Notes under the pieces: generated by a model
Databases searched by the model: none
Seen by the model: only the letters and a program-made list of their open reading frames with translations
What the model was told of the DNA's origin: nothing
Position numbers and translations under genes: made by a program
Assembly (NCBI RefSeq): GCF_021869535.1
Contig: NW_026262581.1
Coordinates: 79,079,955 to 79,143,954 of the forward strand
DNA from: Mytilus californianus
Lineage: Eukaryota > Mollusca > Bivalvia > Mytilida > Mytilidae
Direction: 5' to 3'
Length of the DNA stretch: 64,000 nucleotides
Part shown: positions 36,101-40,750 of the stretch, piece by piece
Layout: every line of letters begins with the position of its first letter
Position numbering within the stretch: position 1 is the stretch's first letter

Positions 36101-36918
36101 CAGGCATGAAAAAATGCAAAACAGTACAAAAGAGAAAACCGATTGCTTGATATATGTTAAAAACAAATATGGCAGACAGCAACTAGTGACCACCACTGAA
36201 TTATGGGCTCCTGACTTAGGACAAGCACACACAGAATGTTGCAATCTTAAATATGTTTTTGGCAGATCAACTCTCCCCCTGAACTGGAACAGTGGTGTAG
36301 CACCACAACATCAGAACAAACTATAAAAATCACTTGGAAAGGACTTCACCCATCAGATCAGCATTAAGCACACAAAAAAAAAACTTACAAAAAGACAGAA
36401 AAAAAAATTAACCAATCTTAGATTCTTCTCAGTTACTGAAAGCTATTTCAAAGCCAACTCCAACACATCCAATGGATTTAGTGTAAATACATTGTAAACA
36501 GTTATGAGATCTTTTTTTAGTTTGATTAGCCGTCAAGAGGACCAGGGGATTAGTTATCATTTATGACAGCAACATTTCTTCAGTTATAAAAGTTTGCTAT
36601 GTCTAAAATAAACCTACACCTTACAATTTCTGTTATTGTCATTTATTTTTTTTATTTTTTAGGGGTAAAAGAGAGAGAGACAAAAAAAGGGATAGAAGTA
36701 GGGATAGAGATCGTGAAAAGAAGAAGAAACATCGAGACCGATCCAGCAGAGAAAGAGAAGAGAAAACAAAAGAAACAAAAGTTATAAGAAATTATGATGA
36801 AGAAGAAAAATTACAAGAAGATTATAACAGTGAAAATGATTCACTTCGGCCGGCAGAAACATCCCTCCCTCCAGACGATATTAATCTGCAATCAGTTGAC
36901 ATGGATATGAGTGATTGA
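40..36918 (+). CDS. SREK1: SREK1/SRSF11-family SR-related splicing regulator (spliced, 5'-partial, 20 exons)
   Basis: Nuclear RNA-binding splicing regulator that, by family, modulates splice-site choice through RRMs and an Arg/Ser domain contacting other SR proteins. Joined exons give 649 residues: the end of RRM1 with the family signature NTVFIDKAMIIVPVMDGKIP (1-51), a linker (52-115), RRM2 beginning RRTVYVSNMDPT (122-195), a helical segment IEEAMKKVKEAQSLISAAV (about 214-234), an RS domain (about 238-580) and an acidic tail ending DMDMSD. Family knowledge: vertebrate SREK1 has the second RRM, whereas vertebrate SRSF11 has the YDEEE and DMDMSD tail; this protein has both. Introns 6-19 are all phase 2, so the reading frame supports the exon chain. 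The N-terminus lies before the window. Exons 8 and 9 are the least certain. The family assignment is strong; the vertebrate paralogue name is a convenience, since the gene may be co-orthologous to both. Confidence 0.93.
540..604 (+). repeat. Short fragment of the interspersed CCTGACTTAGGACAGGCACA repeat
   Basis: The text CAACCACTGATG..GGTTCTGGACTTAGGACAGAC and the following CGGGGTTAAC match the middle of the repeat seen more completely at 42757-43175. Intron 1 (183-2140) otherwise holds AT-rich sequence with nothing recognisable between 183 and 540. Confidence 0.45.
781..2117 (+). repeat. TTTATGCCCC repeat (copy 1), split by an insertion
   Basis: It begins TTTTTATGCCCCTGTCGTAG and has the GGGGGCATTAAGTTTTACCC motif, a GTCTGTA-type microsatellite and one ~160-bp monomer (CTCTAAATTTAGTTTGCCTC, ATGTTATGAAACTTATAC). 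The monomer resumes after an insertion at 2001 (ACACAGATCAAGTTTGGGTG to GAAAAATTGC). Its 3' end lies about 24 bases before exon 2. The same family is found at 18.5, 32.5 and 40.8 kb. Confidence 0.75.
927..2000. mobile_element. Non-autonomous TIR element with TTGTCC repeats
   Basis: It begins CAGGCCTCTACAATAAC and ends GTTATTGTCGACCCCTG, which are imperfect terminal inverted repeats. Both ends carry clusters of ACTTGTCC / GGACAAGT in inverse orientation. It splits the TTTATGCCCC repeat. No transposase is present. A fragment of another repeat (AAGAAGATGAGGTATGAAGG, about 1322-1416) lies within it. Confidence 0.65.
2141..2241 (+). CDS. SREK1: Exon 2: post-RRM1 linker
   Basis: The acceptor TCTTCAG ends at 2140 and the donor is GTAAAT at 2242. 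Phase 1 in, phase 0 out. It encodes GKIPDEQTALQLAPSAMAGL and then a Pro-rich stretch ending VISQ. The IPDE..AL.L.AP....AGL pattern is the signature following RRM1 in SREK1 and SRSF11. The intron bases just upstream (to about 2117) are the end of an interspersed repeat, so part of the upstream context of this 3' splice site is repeat-derived. Confidence 0.93.
2711..3003 (+). repeat. Interspersed GATGTGGTATGA repeat, 5' part
   Basis: It starts AGCAGATGTGGTATGAGTGC, includes CAATAAGACAACTCTCCATC and TATAGGTCAAAGTATGGCC, and ends near CCTGACTTAGGACAAGTGCA. The same order of motifs occurs at 36.0, 42.8, 53.9, 59.6 and 63.4 kb, all on the + strand. It may be a SINE-like or MITE-like element; no coding capacity is seen. 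Confidence 0.65.
3036..3098 (+). repeat. LINE-tail-like fragment before exon 3
   Basis: The segment has TACATATATACCGACTTTAA, AATAACATTTACTTACT and AATAAAATTGACTTACTT. It resembles the 3' end of the LINE at 63.0 kb (TATATTTGCCGACTCTAAAT followed by ACTTACTTACTT). It ends only a few bases before the exon 3 acceptor. Confidence 0.45.
3106..3261 (+). CDS. SREK1: Exon 3: linker and first strand of RRM2
   Basis: The acceptor is TTTAG ending at 3105 and the donor is GTAAGT at 3262. It is 52 codons, phase 0 to 0. It runs from MSGVGSAQVITT through a Pro/Leu linker to GSKIEEIRRTVYVSNMDPT. KI.EIRRTVYV is the conserved entry into RRM2, and VYVSNM is the RNP2 strand. Confidence 0.93.
3588..3695. repeat. 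Long hairpin in intron 3
   Basis: The inner arms CACAATATGAAGCTTTTT and AAAAAGCTTCATATTGTG are perfect inverse complements of 18 bp. The outer arms ATTGTAAAATATCA and TGATATTTTACAAT add a further 14 bp. The loop is rich in GCGCTCACTCG. This is probably a small palindromic MITE. Confidence 0.65.
4126..4301 (+). CDS. SREK1: Exon 4: body of RRM2
   Basis: The acceptor is TTGTAG ending at 4125 and the donor is GTGAGT at 4302; phase 0 to 2. It encodes TSTDQLLNFFSQVGEVKYVR (helix 1 and strand 2), the RNP1 strand SGYVEF, helix 2 QRSVATALTYNGVMF and the start of strand 4, SKPIT. SQVGEVKYVRMAGD and ALTYNGVMF closely follow the SREK1 RRM2 pattern. The RNP1 strand has Tyr where many RRMs carry Phe, which is usual in this family. 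Confidence 0.95.
5142..5275 (+). CDS. SREK1: Exon 5: end of RRM2 and helical segment
   Basis: The acceptor is TTCCAG ending at 5141 and the donor is GTAAGT at 5276; phase 2 to 1. It encodes TVTHSNTCIIKPLTKSQEAQ, then a charged helix RDIEEAMKKVKEAQSLISAA and VDDP. The HSN..I.KP motif closes RRM2, and EEAMK+V+EAQS.ISAA is the segment shared by SREK1 and SRSF11 before the RS domain. Confidence 0.95.
5711..5906 (+). CDS. SREK1: Exon 6: start of RS domain
   Basis: The acceptor is TTACAG ending at 5710 and the donor is GTATGT at 5907; phase 1 to 2. It encodes YDDRSR-type sequence followed by about 60 residues of RS, RSRSRR and RSRKR repeats (residues 237-301). The purine-rich GAAGA and AGATC content is typical of exonic enhancers as well as RS coding. 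An alternative reading frame over the same bases is also open but gives an acidic Asp/Glu-rich peptide and does not join the neighbouring exons. Confidence 0.93.
5907..7446 (+). other. Intron 6: no feature recognised
   Basis: AT-rich intron of 1.5 kb. The open frame at 6813-7199 encodes a Phe/Ile/Tyr-rich hydrophobic peptide with AT-driven composition and no family resemblance; I do not regard it as a gene. Introns 7, 8 and 9 (7510-8001, 8044-9284 and 9321-11027) are likewise AT-rich with nothing recognisable. Confidence 0.6.
7447..7509 (+). CDS. SREK1: Exon 7: RS cassette with weak donor
   Basis: The acceptor CATTTAG ends at 7446. It encodes 21 codons, RSRKRSRSKHRSRSKSKGRAP and then a split Lys codon. 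The best donor is the weak GTTTGT at 7510; it is chosen because it restores phase 2 and a length divisible by three. If the donor is not used the frame runs to TAG at 7535-7537, giving a short truncated isoform, so this exon could act as an alternative terminal exon. Confidence 0.72.
8002..8043 (+). CDS. SREK1: Exon 8: candidate non-RS cassette
   Basis: The acceptor GTGTAG ends at 8001 and the donor is GTAAAC at 8044. It is 42 nt, phase 2 to 2, reading EERPTQGSNHFPTR. It lacks RS dipeptides, so support comes only from splice sites, phase and length. Its 3' half resembles exon 9 (see findings). It may be an alternative cassette. Confidence 0.5.
9285..9320 (+). CDS. SREK1: Exon 9: candidate 36-nt cassette
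   Basis: The acceptor TTGAAG ends at 9284 behind a modest pyrimidine tract, and the donor is GTAATA at 9321. It is 36 nt, phase 2 to 2 in the gene frame, reading GPLRGQIIFPVR. In a shifted frame the same bases read EGPNHLPSQ, which resembles exon 8 (QGSNHFPTR). It may be a decayed copy of exon 8 or a cryptic exon; transcript data would decide. Confidence 0.35.
11028..11075 (+). CDS. SREK1: Exon 10: RS cassette with TP.AYS motif
   Basis: The acceptor TTTCAG ends at 11027 and the donor is GTAAGA at 11076. It is 48 nt, phase 2 to 2, encoding RRRSRTPRAYSRRSRS. The TP..+SYS..RRSRS pattern is the conserved spot in the RS domain of SRSF11 and SREK1 (SKTPPKSYS-like in vertebrates), so this exon is well supported despite its size. 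Confidence 0.88.
12367..14315 (+). mobile_element. Tandem-repeat-bearing element, ATACGACCGC...AGCATTTTA (copy A)
   Basis: The 5' end carries a hairpin (ATACGACCGCAAAC...TTTGTGGTCGTAT) and a CGTCGTCGTCGT microsatellite. An array of ~161-bp monomers follows, then a 3' domain with TTCAGGGTTCGACCTCTGCG, GTCGTATCAAGC, CCAGCGGAGCATTTTA. The GGTCGTAT at each end and the T-rich insertion site suggest a non-autonomous Helitron/Helentron-like or pearl-like bivalve element (inference). ATTAC flanks both sides, a possible short target duplication. It has no protein. Confidence 0.75.
12480..13990 (+). repeat. Array of ~161-bp monomers
   Basis: AACTTGTGT recurs at 12623, 12784, 12945, 13106, 13269, 13431, 13581, 13743 and 13905, giving steps of 161, 161, 161, 163, 162, 150, 162 and 162. 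Each unit has TATGGATCT, CATATCACAAAGGGAA, GGGATTGATTTTGGGG, AGGAATTAGGGGCC and AAGCATTTTTCTAGTTTC. All units are in the same direction. Confidence 0.9.
14688..14849 (+). CDS. SREK1: Exon 11: Lys/Ser/Pro-rich part of RS domain
   Basis: The acceptor TTACAG ends at 14687 and the donor is GTATAA at 14850. It is 162 nt, phase 2 to 2. It encodes RSPTAKRKSKSPPKKRSKTP, then EKKRSRSKSHHKSLSPP and an acidic Ser-rich end, SPSEKEGGSPS. The many SP and TP sites suggest phosphorylation by proline-directed kinases as well as SR kinases (inference). It is the longest internal RS exon. Confidence 0.92.
15235..15270 (+). CDS. SREK1: Exon 12: 36-nt cassette
   Basis: The acceptor TTATAG ends at 15234 after a pyrimidine-rich stretch, and the donor is GTAAAC at 15271. 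It is 36 nt, phase 2 to 2, encoding REVNQPDPASIS. The sequence is not RS-rich. Phase and splice sites fit the chain exactly. It may be alternatively included. Confidence 0.62.
16031..16049 (+). repeat. Poly(C) tract of 19
   Basis: Nineteen consecutive C bases followed by TTTCCCACCCCC. It is a homopolymer in intron 12 and its length is likely variable. The rest of intron 12 (15271-18016) is AT-rich with nothing recognised. Confidence 0.95.
18017..18055 (+). CDS. SREK1: Exon 13: 39-nt cassette
   Basis: The acceptor TACTAG ends at 18016 and the donor is GTAATA at 18056. It is 39 nt, phase 2 to 2, encoding SDGPPAMIKQEYE. The motif IKQE resembles a SUMO-conjugation consensus (hydrophobic-K-x-E), a possible regulatory site on an optional exon (inference only). 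Confidence 0.6.
18796..21017. mobile_element. 2.2-kb foldback element with 147-bp subrepeats
   Basis: The ends ACAAGAGTGCACACGCTG and CAGCGTGTGCACTCTTGT are perfect inverse complements, and the two ~1-kb arms are inverse copies of each other. Within the left arm CCATGAAAATGAGGTCAAGG starts at 18934, 19081, 19228, 19375 and 19522, an exact 147-bp period. The arms meet near a GC-rich core (GCCGCTGCCGCCACCGG; inverse CGGTGGCGGCGGTG). The loop (about 19807-19941) contains a monomer of the TTTATGCCCC repeat. No coding sequence is seen. Confidence 0.85.
19771..19805 (+). repeat. Strong hairpin at the foldback centre
   Basis: GTCGAGC-TTT-CTGCGAC-AAAA-GTCGCAG-GCTCGAC folds with 7-bp outer and 7-bp inner stems separated by a TTT bulge. 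A slightly mutated inverse copy lies at about 19942-19977 on the other arm. Confidence 0.75.
22045..22270 (+). repeat. Interspersed repeat fragment
   Basis: It begins AAAGGGAGGCAGACATTACC and ends GGAGCTCCAGAAAGG. It reads as an open 78-codon frame of low complexity (Lys/Gln/Thr-rich) with no recognisable domain. The wording resembles mussel interspersed repeats that I recall, so I treat it as a repeat and not a gene. Confidence 0.35.
22324..22365 (+). CDS. SREK1: Exon 14: 42-nt cassette
   Basis: The acceptor AATATAG ends at 22323 and the donor is GTAACG at 22366. It is 42 nt, phase 2 to 2, encoding SQHKEPVETTAPRK. It is not RS-like. It fits the phase chain and lies just after a repeat-derived stretch (22045-22270). 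Confidence 0.58.
23382..23507 (+). CDS. SREK1: Exon 15: RS/SP-rich exon
   Basis: The acceptor TTTCAG ends at 23381. It encodes RSVSRSRSKTPPKKRSSPPR, then RRKSRSRSPKRTSSRRSRSR. The donor is taken as GTTAGT at 23508, because only that site gives phase 2 and a length divisible by three (126 nt). GTATAT at 23511-23516 and GTAGAG at 23501 are alternatives that would break the frame of exon 16. KTPPKKRSSPPRRRK is typical RS-domain sequence, so the coding call is firm and only the 3' edge is uncertain. Confidence 0.85.
23557..23757. mobile_element. TACTGTGGA...TCCACAGTA MITE (copy 1)
   Basis: It begins TACTGTGGAATCATTATTAA and ends CTGAATCCACAGTA, with internal TTTCGTGGAT / ATCCACGAAAA in inverse orientation. 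The TA at each end suggests a TA target site as used by Tc1/mariner-type elements. Other copies are at 39307-39519 and 54498-54672. Confidence 0.75.
24785..24826 (+). CDS. SREK1: Exon 16: triplicated KDKHKSDK exon, copy 1
   Basis: The acceptor ACTGTAG ends at 24784 and the donor is GTAACA at 24827. It is 42 nt, phase 2 to 2, encoding VPKDKHKSDKSAER after a split codon. The same peptide is encoded by exons 17 and 18. The last exon base and the donor can pair with GTTACC at 24853-24858. Confidence 0.85.
24826..24858 (+). promoter_or_regulatory. Predicted hairpin over exon 16 5' splice site
   Basis: GGTAAC (last exon base plus the first five intron bases) pairs with GTTACC at 24853-24858. Inside it AGAACT pairs with AGTTCT around a TTA loop, with ATACTT bulged on the 5' side. 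The donor would be sequestered, as is known for some regulated exons such as tau exon 10. This is a fold by eye with no energy calculation. Confidence 0.5.
25591..26118. mobile_element. TAGTCCCCTAC TIR element
   Basis: It begins TAGTCCCCTACTGACGAAGT and ends CCGGTAGGGGACTA, an 11-bp perfect terminal inverted repeat. A GTCTGTCTGTCC microsatellite is followed by about three diverged monomers containing ACAGATCAAGTTCGAATTTT and GCAGAGTTATGGTCCTT, clearly related to the TTTATGCCCC repeat monomer. No coding sequence. Confidence 0.75.
27209..27430 (+). repeat. 35-bp tandem array
   Basis: GCAAGAAA recurs at 27221, 27256, 27291, 27326, 27361 and 27396, an exact 35-bp step. Each unit holds TTCAATTGCACAGTATTGCG and CAATAGCAAG. 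AATTGCACAGTATTGCGCAAT is itself partly self-complementary (ATTGC...GCAAT). Confidence 0.92.
27809..30014 (+). mobile_element. Nested copy of the same element (copy C)
   Basis: The host monomer reads ...GTATTTAGATTTTT, then the insert begins ATACGACCGCAAAAAAAT. The insert ends AGCGAAGCATTTTAT, and the host resumes TGATTATGGGCCCAG. The intact monomer elsewhere reads TAGATTTTTGATTATGGGCC, so the breakpoint lies within a run of T. The insert has its own 161-bp monomers, two hairpins, 126-136-bp monomers (28860-29810) and a full 3' end. Confidence 0.8.
28241..28417. repeat. Pair of long hairpins, GCAGTGTAAGGGAG
   Basis: Hairpin 1 (28241-28310) pairs ATTTAAAGCAGTGTAAGGGA and GATAA with TTATCTCCCTTACACTGC and TTTTAAAT. 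Hairpin 2 (28346-28417) pairs AATTTAAAACAGTGTAAGGG and AGGTAA with TTACTTCCCTTACACTGC and TTTTAAATT. Stems are about 25 bp with a one-base bulge; loops are about 20 nt and differ from each other. They look like two adjacent copies of a tiny palindromic element. Confidence 0.8.
30014..31712 (+). repeat. 126-136-bp satellite with ~523-bp higher-order repeat
   Basis: GGGGTTCTTTGATATGC-like text starts at 30505, 30631, 30757, 30892, 31028, 31154, 31280, 31416, 31552 and 31678. The steps are 126, 126, 135, 136, then the same pattern again, so four monomers form a 523-524-bp higher-order unit. Further monomers lie at 27480-27808 and, in the nested element, at 28860-29810. Open frames on both strands here are a by-product of the repeat. 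Confidence 0.88.
32505..33520 (+). repeat. TTTATGCCCC repeat (copy 3), diverged
   Basis: It begins TTTTATGCCCCTGCCACTTG and AAAGGGGGAATTAAGTGTTA. Monomers contain TTTCCGCACTCTAACTTAAG, ATGAAACTCATACACAATGC and GGGCAGTGAGTCACTTACTG. It ends AGCAGGGGCATTTGTGTCCT, CAGACACATTTTTC. It sits inside copy 2 of the duplicated exon unit. Confidence 0.7.
33917..33958 (+). CDS. SREK1: Exon 17: triplicated KDKHKSDK exon, copy 2
   Basis: All 42 nt are identical to exon 16, with the same acceptor (ACTGTAG ending 33916) and donor (GTAACA at 33959). Phase 2 to 2; residues SVPKDKHKSDKSAER. It is separated from exon 16 by 9.1 kb, of which about 8.1 kb is nested mobile elements. Confidence 0.83.
33958..33990 (+). 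promoter_or_regulatory. Predicted hairpin over exon 17 5' splice site
   Basis: Identical to the hairpin of exon 16: GGTAAC with GTTACC outside, AGAACT with AGTTCT inside. Because the sequence is identical it gives no covariation support. Confidence 0.5.
34792..34833 (+). CDS. SREK1: Exon 18: triplicated KDKHKSDK exon, copy 3
   Basis: It differs from copies 1 and 2 by one synonymous change (TCA to TCT for Ser), with the same acceptor and the donor GTAACT at 34834. Phase 2 to 2. It starts 875 bp after exon 17, which gives the likely original duplication period. Confidence 0.83.
34833..34865 (+). promoter_or_regulatory. Predicted hairpin over exon 18 5' splice site
   Basis: Same stems as in exons 16 and 17. 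The only change falls in the bulge (TTACTT in place of ATACTT), so pairing is retained while bases further out in the intron have diverged. Confidence 0.5.
35789..35857 (+). CDS. SREK1: Exon 19: RS cassette
   Basis: The acceptor TTTTCAG ends at 35788 and the donor is GTACAT at 35858. It is 69 nt, phase 2 to 2, encoding SRRSYKKSRRSRSRSRKRSR and more RS. RRSRSRSRKRSRSRSR is unmistakable RS-domain sequence. Confidence 0.93.
36010..36360 (+). repeat. Interspersed GATGTGGTATGA-family repeat, 3' part
   Basis: It has CAACAATGAGCAAAACCCAT, ACCACTGAATTATGGGCTCC, TGACTTAGGACAAGCACACA, CTCTCCCCCTGAACTGGAAC, then CATCAGAACAAACTATAAAA and CATCAGATCAGCA. It lies in intron 19 of the SREK1-like gene on the sense strand. 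Open frames across it on both strands have no homology that I recognise. Confidence 0.65.
36663..36918 (+). CDS. SREK1: Exon 20: terminal exon, acidic DMDMSD tail and stop
   Basis: The acceptor is TTTTTTAG ending at 36662 behind a long pyrimidine tract. It encodes a mixed-charge RD/RE/KR stretch (RERDKKRDRSRDRDREKKKK), SSREREEKTKETKV, then NYDEEEKLQEDYNSEND and the end NLQSVDMDMSD, followed by TGA at 36916-36918. YDEEE...Y.SE and DMDMSD match the C-terminal pattern I recall for vertebrate SRSF11, which fixes the gene's end. Confidence 0.95.
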
Positions 36919-36990
36919 CAAGTTGATTTTTGATTTCATATCTGTCATATCATGCCTCACATTTGCTTCATATTGATTCTGTAAGATACA

Positions 36991-36996
36991 ATTAAA
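36991..36996 (+). promoter_or_regulatory. Candidate poly(A) signal of the SREK1-like gene
   Basis: ATTAAA lies 73 bases after the stop codon and is followed by a T/G-rich stretch. A second candidate, AATAAA at 37704-37709, lies 0.8 kb further on and would give a longer 3' UTR. No further coding sequence follows. Confidence 0.45.
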
Positions 36997-39110
36997 GTTT
37001 TAAATTGTGCAGATAAACATGTAAAATATGTTTCAATATTTTATATATTTGTTGTTCAACTAATGTAATTTTGACTGAAAGACCCTTACATATGTTGTAT
37101 TTCTTAAAACATCTGATTGGATTGTTCTAATGATCATATGGAAGGGATTTTCATGCAATAGTTATAGATTTTATGGAGCTTTGGTAATGCATTATGCCAT
37201 TTTCTGTTTGTTGCTATTGGTGGAAGTTTTGAAAATTCATTATGGTTAATACAAAATTTCTTCAAAGTAAAAGTAAAAACCCACTGTGTTATAAATTACT
37301 AATAAAAAAGAAATCGAATCTATGCAATGGTTTAATAACACTAAAAATATCTCCTATGTAAACACTAACCACTCAATTCAAATTTCAGAGTTAGAGGAAA
37401 ATCACCTAGATTATTTATTTAACTAGGATCTGGTTTTATGTAAAGAGAACTGCACAGTTGTGGATTAAGGTTTGAGCATAGAGGTCATATACTCCCCTTT
37501 TGATCGAAAAAATAATCAAATTTACCATAAAATCTCTTTTTACCAGCCATTACAGACATCTACACCTCCCTTTCACAAACCTGCTGCAGAACATAGTCAT
37601 TTTTTTAAATGTTTCAGGTGCCTTAAGCTATTAATGTAGTGGATTCTGATTGTTAAGCTTTTTCTGTGAACAGCATTTTATATGTTATAAAGAAAACATT
37701 AGAAATAAACAAGTACAAAATAATATTATCTTGAATTTTCACTGTGTAATGCCCACTTTAGTTTGAAGTCGATAAGGCAAAACCAATTTGAATTTAGTTC
37801 TTTCTATTTATAAAGACAAAAAAGGGATATATGCCAAAGAGACAGCACCCAAAAGACACAATTAAGACATTTGATCTTCAACAATATACCAGTGTTTATC
37901 GCTGTTTTCTTAAATTTTGCTTTGATCTTGACTTTTTGTGTGATAATTTTCCATCTTGAGCGACTTGACTGATAATAGTTTTTCTCAGTTGAGTAGAGTA
38001 AAAAAATGATGACGTCATATGTCATCTTGCCTAGGAAAATAGCGATAAGCAGATTATCGATGGTCTTTCAACTTTAGATAGTTTTTATCTACATCTCATC
38101 TCAGGCCTATCACCCTTGGATGAGATTGTTGCCAAGAATTTCCCTCTCCTTTTCAAAACCATAAATAATCTATAAGTATGGAATATGTTAAAACCTTTAA
38201 ATCATTCAAGTGTTAAAAAATATTAAATAAAGAAATGACATCAATGTCAAATTCCTTAGAGGAAAAAAATCATACTGACATTATAAAAGACTTACCACTA
38301 ATTAGGGTAGACATAAAAATGTGGTGGGGTTTATTTAGTTGTTTCAGCACTTACCATTACTTTTTACTTCAAATATGAACTGTTCTTTATATAGGTCCAA
38401 AGAATAGTGTAACACAAATGTCATGGTTCATTGATCATGGTTTAGTTTTTATACCCATACTGAGTGAATATTAAAATAAGGAGATGTGGTATGTATAGTG
38501 ATAATGGTATCTATTCATAGTTCTGTTTTGTTTCGCTTACTTTGTTGTTTTACAGACTCTGATGACTGCAAGAAATTTTAAAGCAACTAAGCTTGGGAAT
38601 CTATTTAGGAACATATTTGAGAAAAAATTAATATCAAAGATTGCAGAATTGTTTTTGTGAACCTACCCCAAAATCTTTTTTTTTTCTTCCTGAATGGGAA
38701 AAAAAAACTTTGTTTATCATTTATGAAATATTTCATAGGAAAAAATGGTGCTACTAAATAGGAGTTTTGTCTAGCTGTTTATGAAAATGTTCCAAGAAAC
38801 CTGAATCACTCATCAGGATTACTTTGGTTGAAAAAACACAACACAAGATGCTTAGTACTTTAACAATAAGTCAAAGTAGGGCATTGGTTTGCCATTAAAT
38901 GATACTTGCCACTTTAAAACAAAAAATCTAAGAAAAATTTCTAAATTTCATGGGCCATAAATTTGAAAACAAAAATAGTTTAGGACAAGCACATACAGAA
39001 TGTTGCAATCTTTGGTAAACTTGATACAATTTGAGAATTCGGTCAGCAACCTTTCTACAAAGTTTCTTTCCTGGAGTTTAATTGGGAACTATGTGTCACC
39101 AATACTTCTA
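36997..39110. other. 3' flank of the SREK1-like gene, nothing recognised
   Basis: AT-rich sequence without long frames. It may include extended 3' UTR up to about 37710. A short repeat scrap (ATATATGCCAAAGAGACAGC at about 37828) and a piece of the GGACAAGCACATACAGAATG repeat near 38983 are the only recognisable items. Confidence 0.5.
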
Positions 39111-39800
39111 TAAAATTGAGAATGGAAATGGGGAATATGTCAAAGAGACAACAACCCGACCAAAGAGCAGACAACAGCCGAAGGCCACTAATGGGTCTTC
39201 AACGCAGCGAGAAAATCCCGCACAGGGAGGTGGTCCTCAGCTGGCCCTAAATAAAAGTGTGTACTAGTTCAGTGAAAATGGACGTCACACTAAACTCCAA
39301 AACATATACTGTGGATTCATTTATTTTCGTGGGTATCAATTTTCGTGGATTGAGGAACACTTGCATTTTCGTGGATATTTGATTTCGTGGTTTTGCCAAT
39401 CTCTGCATACAAAGCCAAATTAACATTTGTAATTCGTTGAACATTTGAATTCGTGGTTCACCTGTACCCACGAAACCCACGAAAATTGGTATCCAACGAA
39501 TAATAATGAATCCACAGTAAATGAACTAAAATTAAAAAACATACAAGACTAACAAAGGCCAGAGTCTCCTGACTTGGGACAGGTGCAAAAATGAAGCGGG
39601 GTTAAACATGTTTTGTGAGATCTCAACCCTCCCCCTATACCTCTAGCCAATGTAGAATAAAGAAACACATAGCAAAACACACAGTAAAACTCAGTTTAAA
39701 AGAAGTCTGAGTCCGTTGTCAGAAAAGGTAACAAAAGAAACTAAGCAAAATGACAATGATACATAAATGAACAAAGGACTACTAGCAGTTACTGACATGC
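39110..39800 (+). repeat. Interspersed repeat split by a MITE
   Basis: The left part has GAGAATGGAAATGGGGAATA, TGTCAAAGAGACAACAACCC and CGCAGCGAGAAAATCCCGCA. The right part (39530-39800) has CTCCTGACTTGGGACAGGTG, GCGGGGTTAAACATGTTTTG and CTCAACCCTCCCCCTATACC. The two parts may belong to different but related families. The MITE at 39307-39519 lies between them. Confidence 0.55.
39307..39519. mobile_element. TACTGTGGA MITE (copy 2)
   Basis: It begins TACTGTGGATTCATTTATTT and ends AATAATAATGAATCCACAGT plus A. Internal TTTTCGTGGATATTTGATTT and ACCCACGAAACCCACGAAAA are inverse-complement text. It is a palindromic non-autonomous element with TA ends and the best preserved of three copies. Confidence 0.8.
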
Positions 39801-40750
39801 CAGCTCCAGACCTCAATTAAACTGATTGAAAGATTATGTCTTCATCATATGAAAATCAAGTACAATCCCTCCCGTTAGGGTTTAGTATCATACCATCATA
39901 AAATATATGAGAAGAACATAACCCGTATCATTCCAACAGCTGGTTTTAGAATAAATGTGTTTATTTCCGATGAAAAGACCCTATGAGTGAATCAATATTA
40001 ATACCAAAATATGCAATCCTTAATGACTTGACAATAGTATCGTAACTATATCCTTTCCGAATAAGTCTGTTTAAAGGTTTTGTTAGCTTTTGAGGTGAAT
40101 GCCAACATTTTTGTAAAGAATATTACCATAAAATATTGGATTTGAAATACCTGAACGTATAAGATGCCTGCATGTTGATTTATATTTACGAATGATGTCC
40201 TTGTACCGATGATAAAATTTAGTAAATGTTTTGACTAGTTTGTGATATCGAAAAACCCTGGTGTAATAATTTTTCAGTAATACAGAGATTTCTTTCGTTG
40301 AAATCAAATACGTTGTTACATACACGAGTGAATCGAACAAGTTAAGATATATAAACACCATAAGATGGCGACAAGGGAATGTCACCATCTAAAAATGGAT
40401 AATTAACAATAGGAAATGAAAAATCATCTCTTTTATCATAAATTTTGGTATTAAGCTTCCCGTTAAAGATAAAGATATCAAGATCCAGGAAAGGGCAGTG
40501 TTCATTGTTAGTATTAGCTTTATTTAAAGTCAGTTCGGCAGGATAAATCTATGTTTGCCATTAGATCAACTTGAAATAAGAAAAGCTTGTAGACAGTTTC
40601 CCAGTCATCATTCCTATAAAATATCAAAACAACTGGCCTTGTAGTTTCAGAGAGGAATATTAGTGTTTTTTATTTGCCATTCAAATCCCAAACATGATGA
40701 AAATGTAATTTCTAAATGGGTTGCAAAGGAAACTATGCAGTAACAATGCC

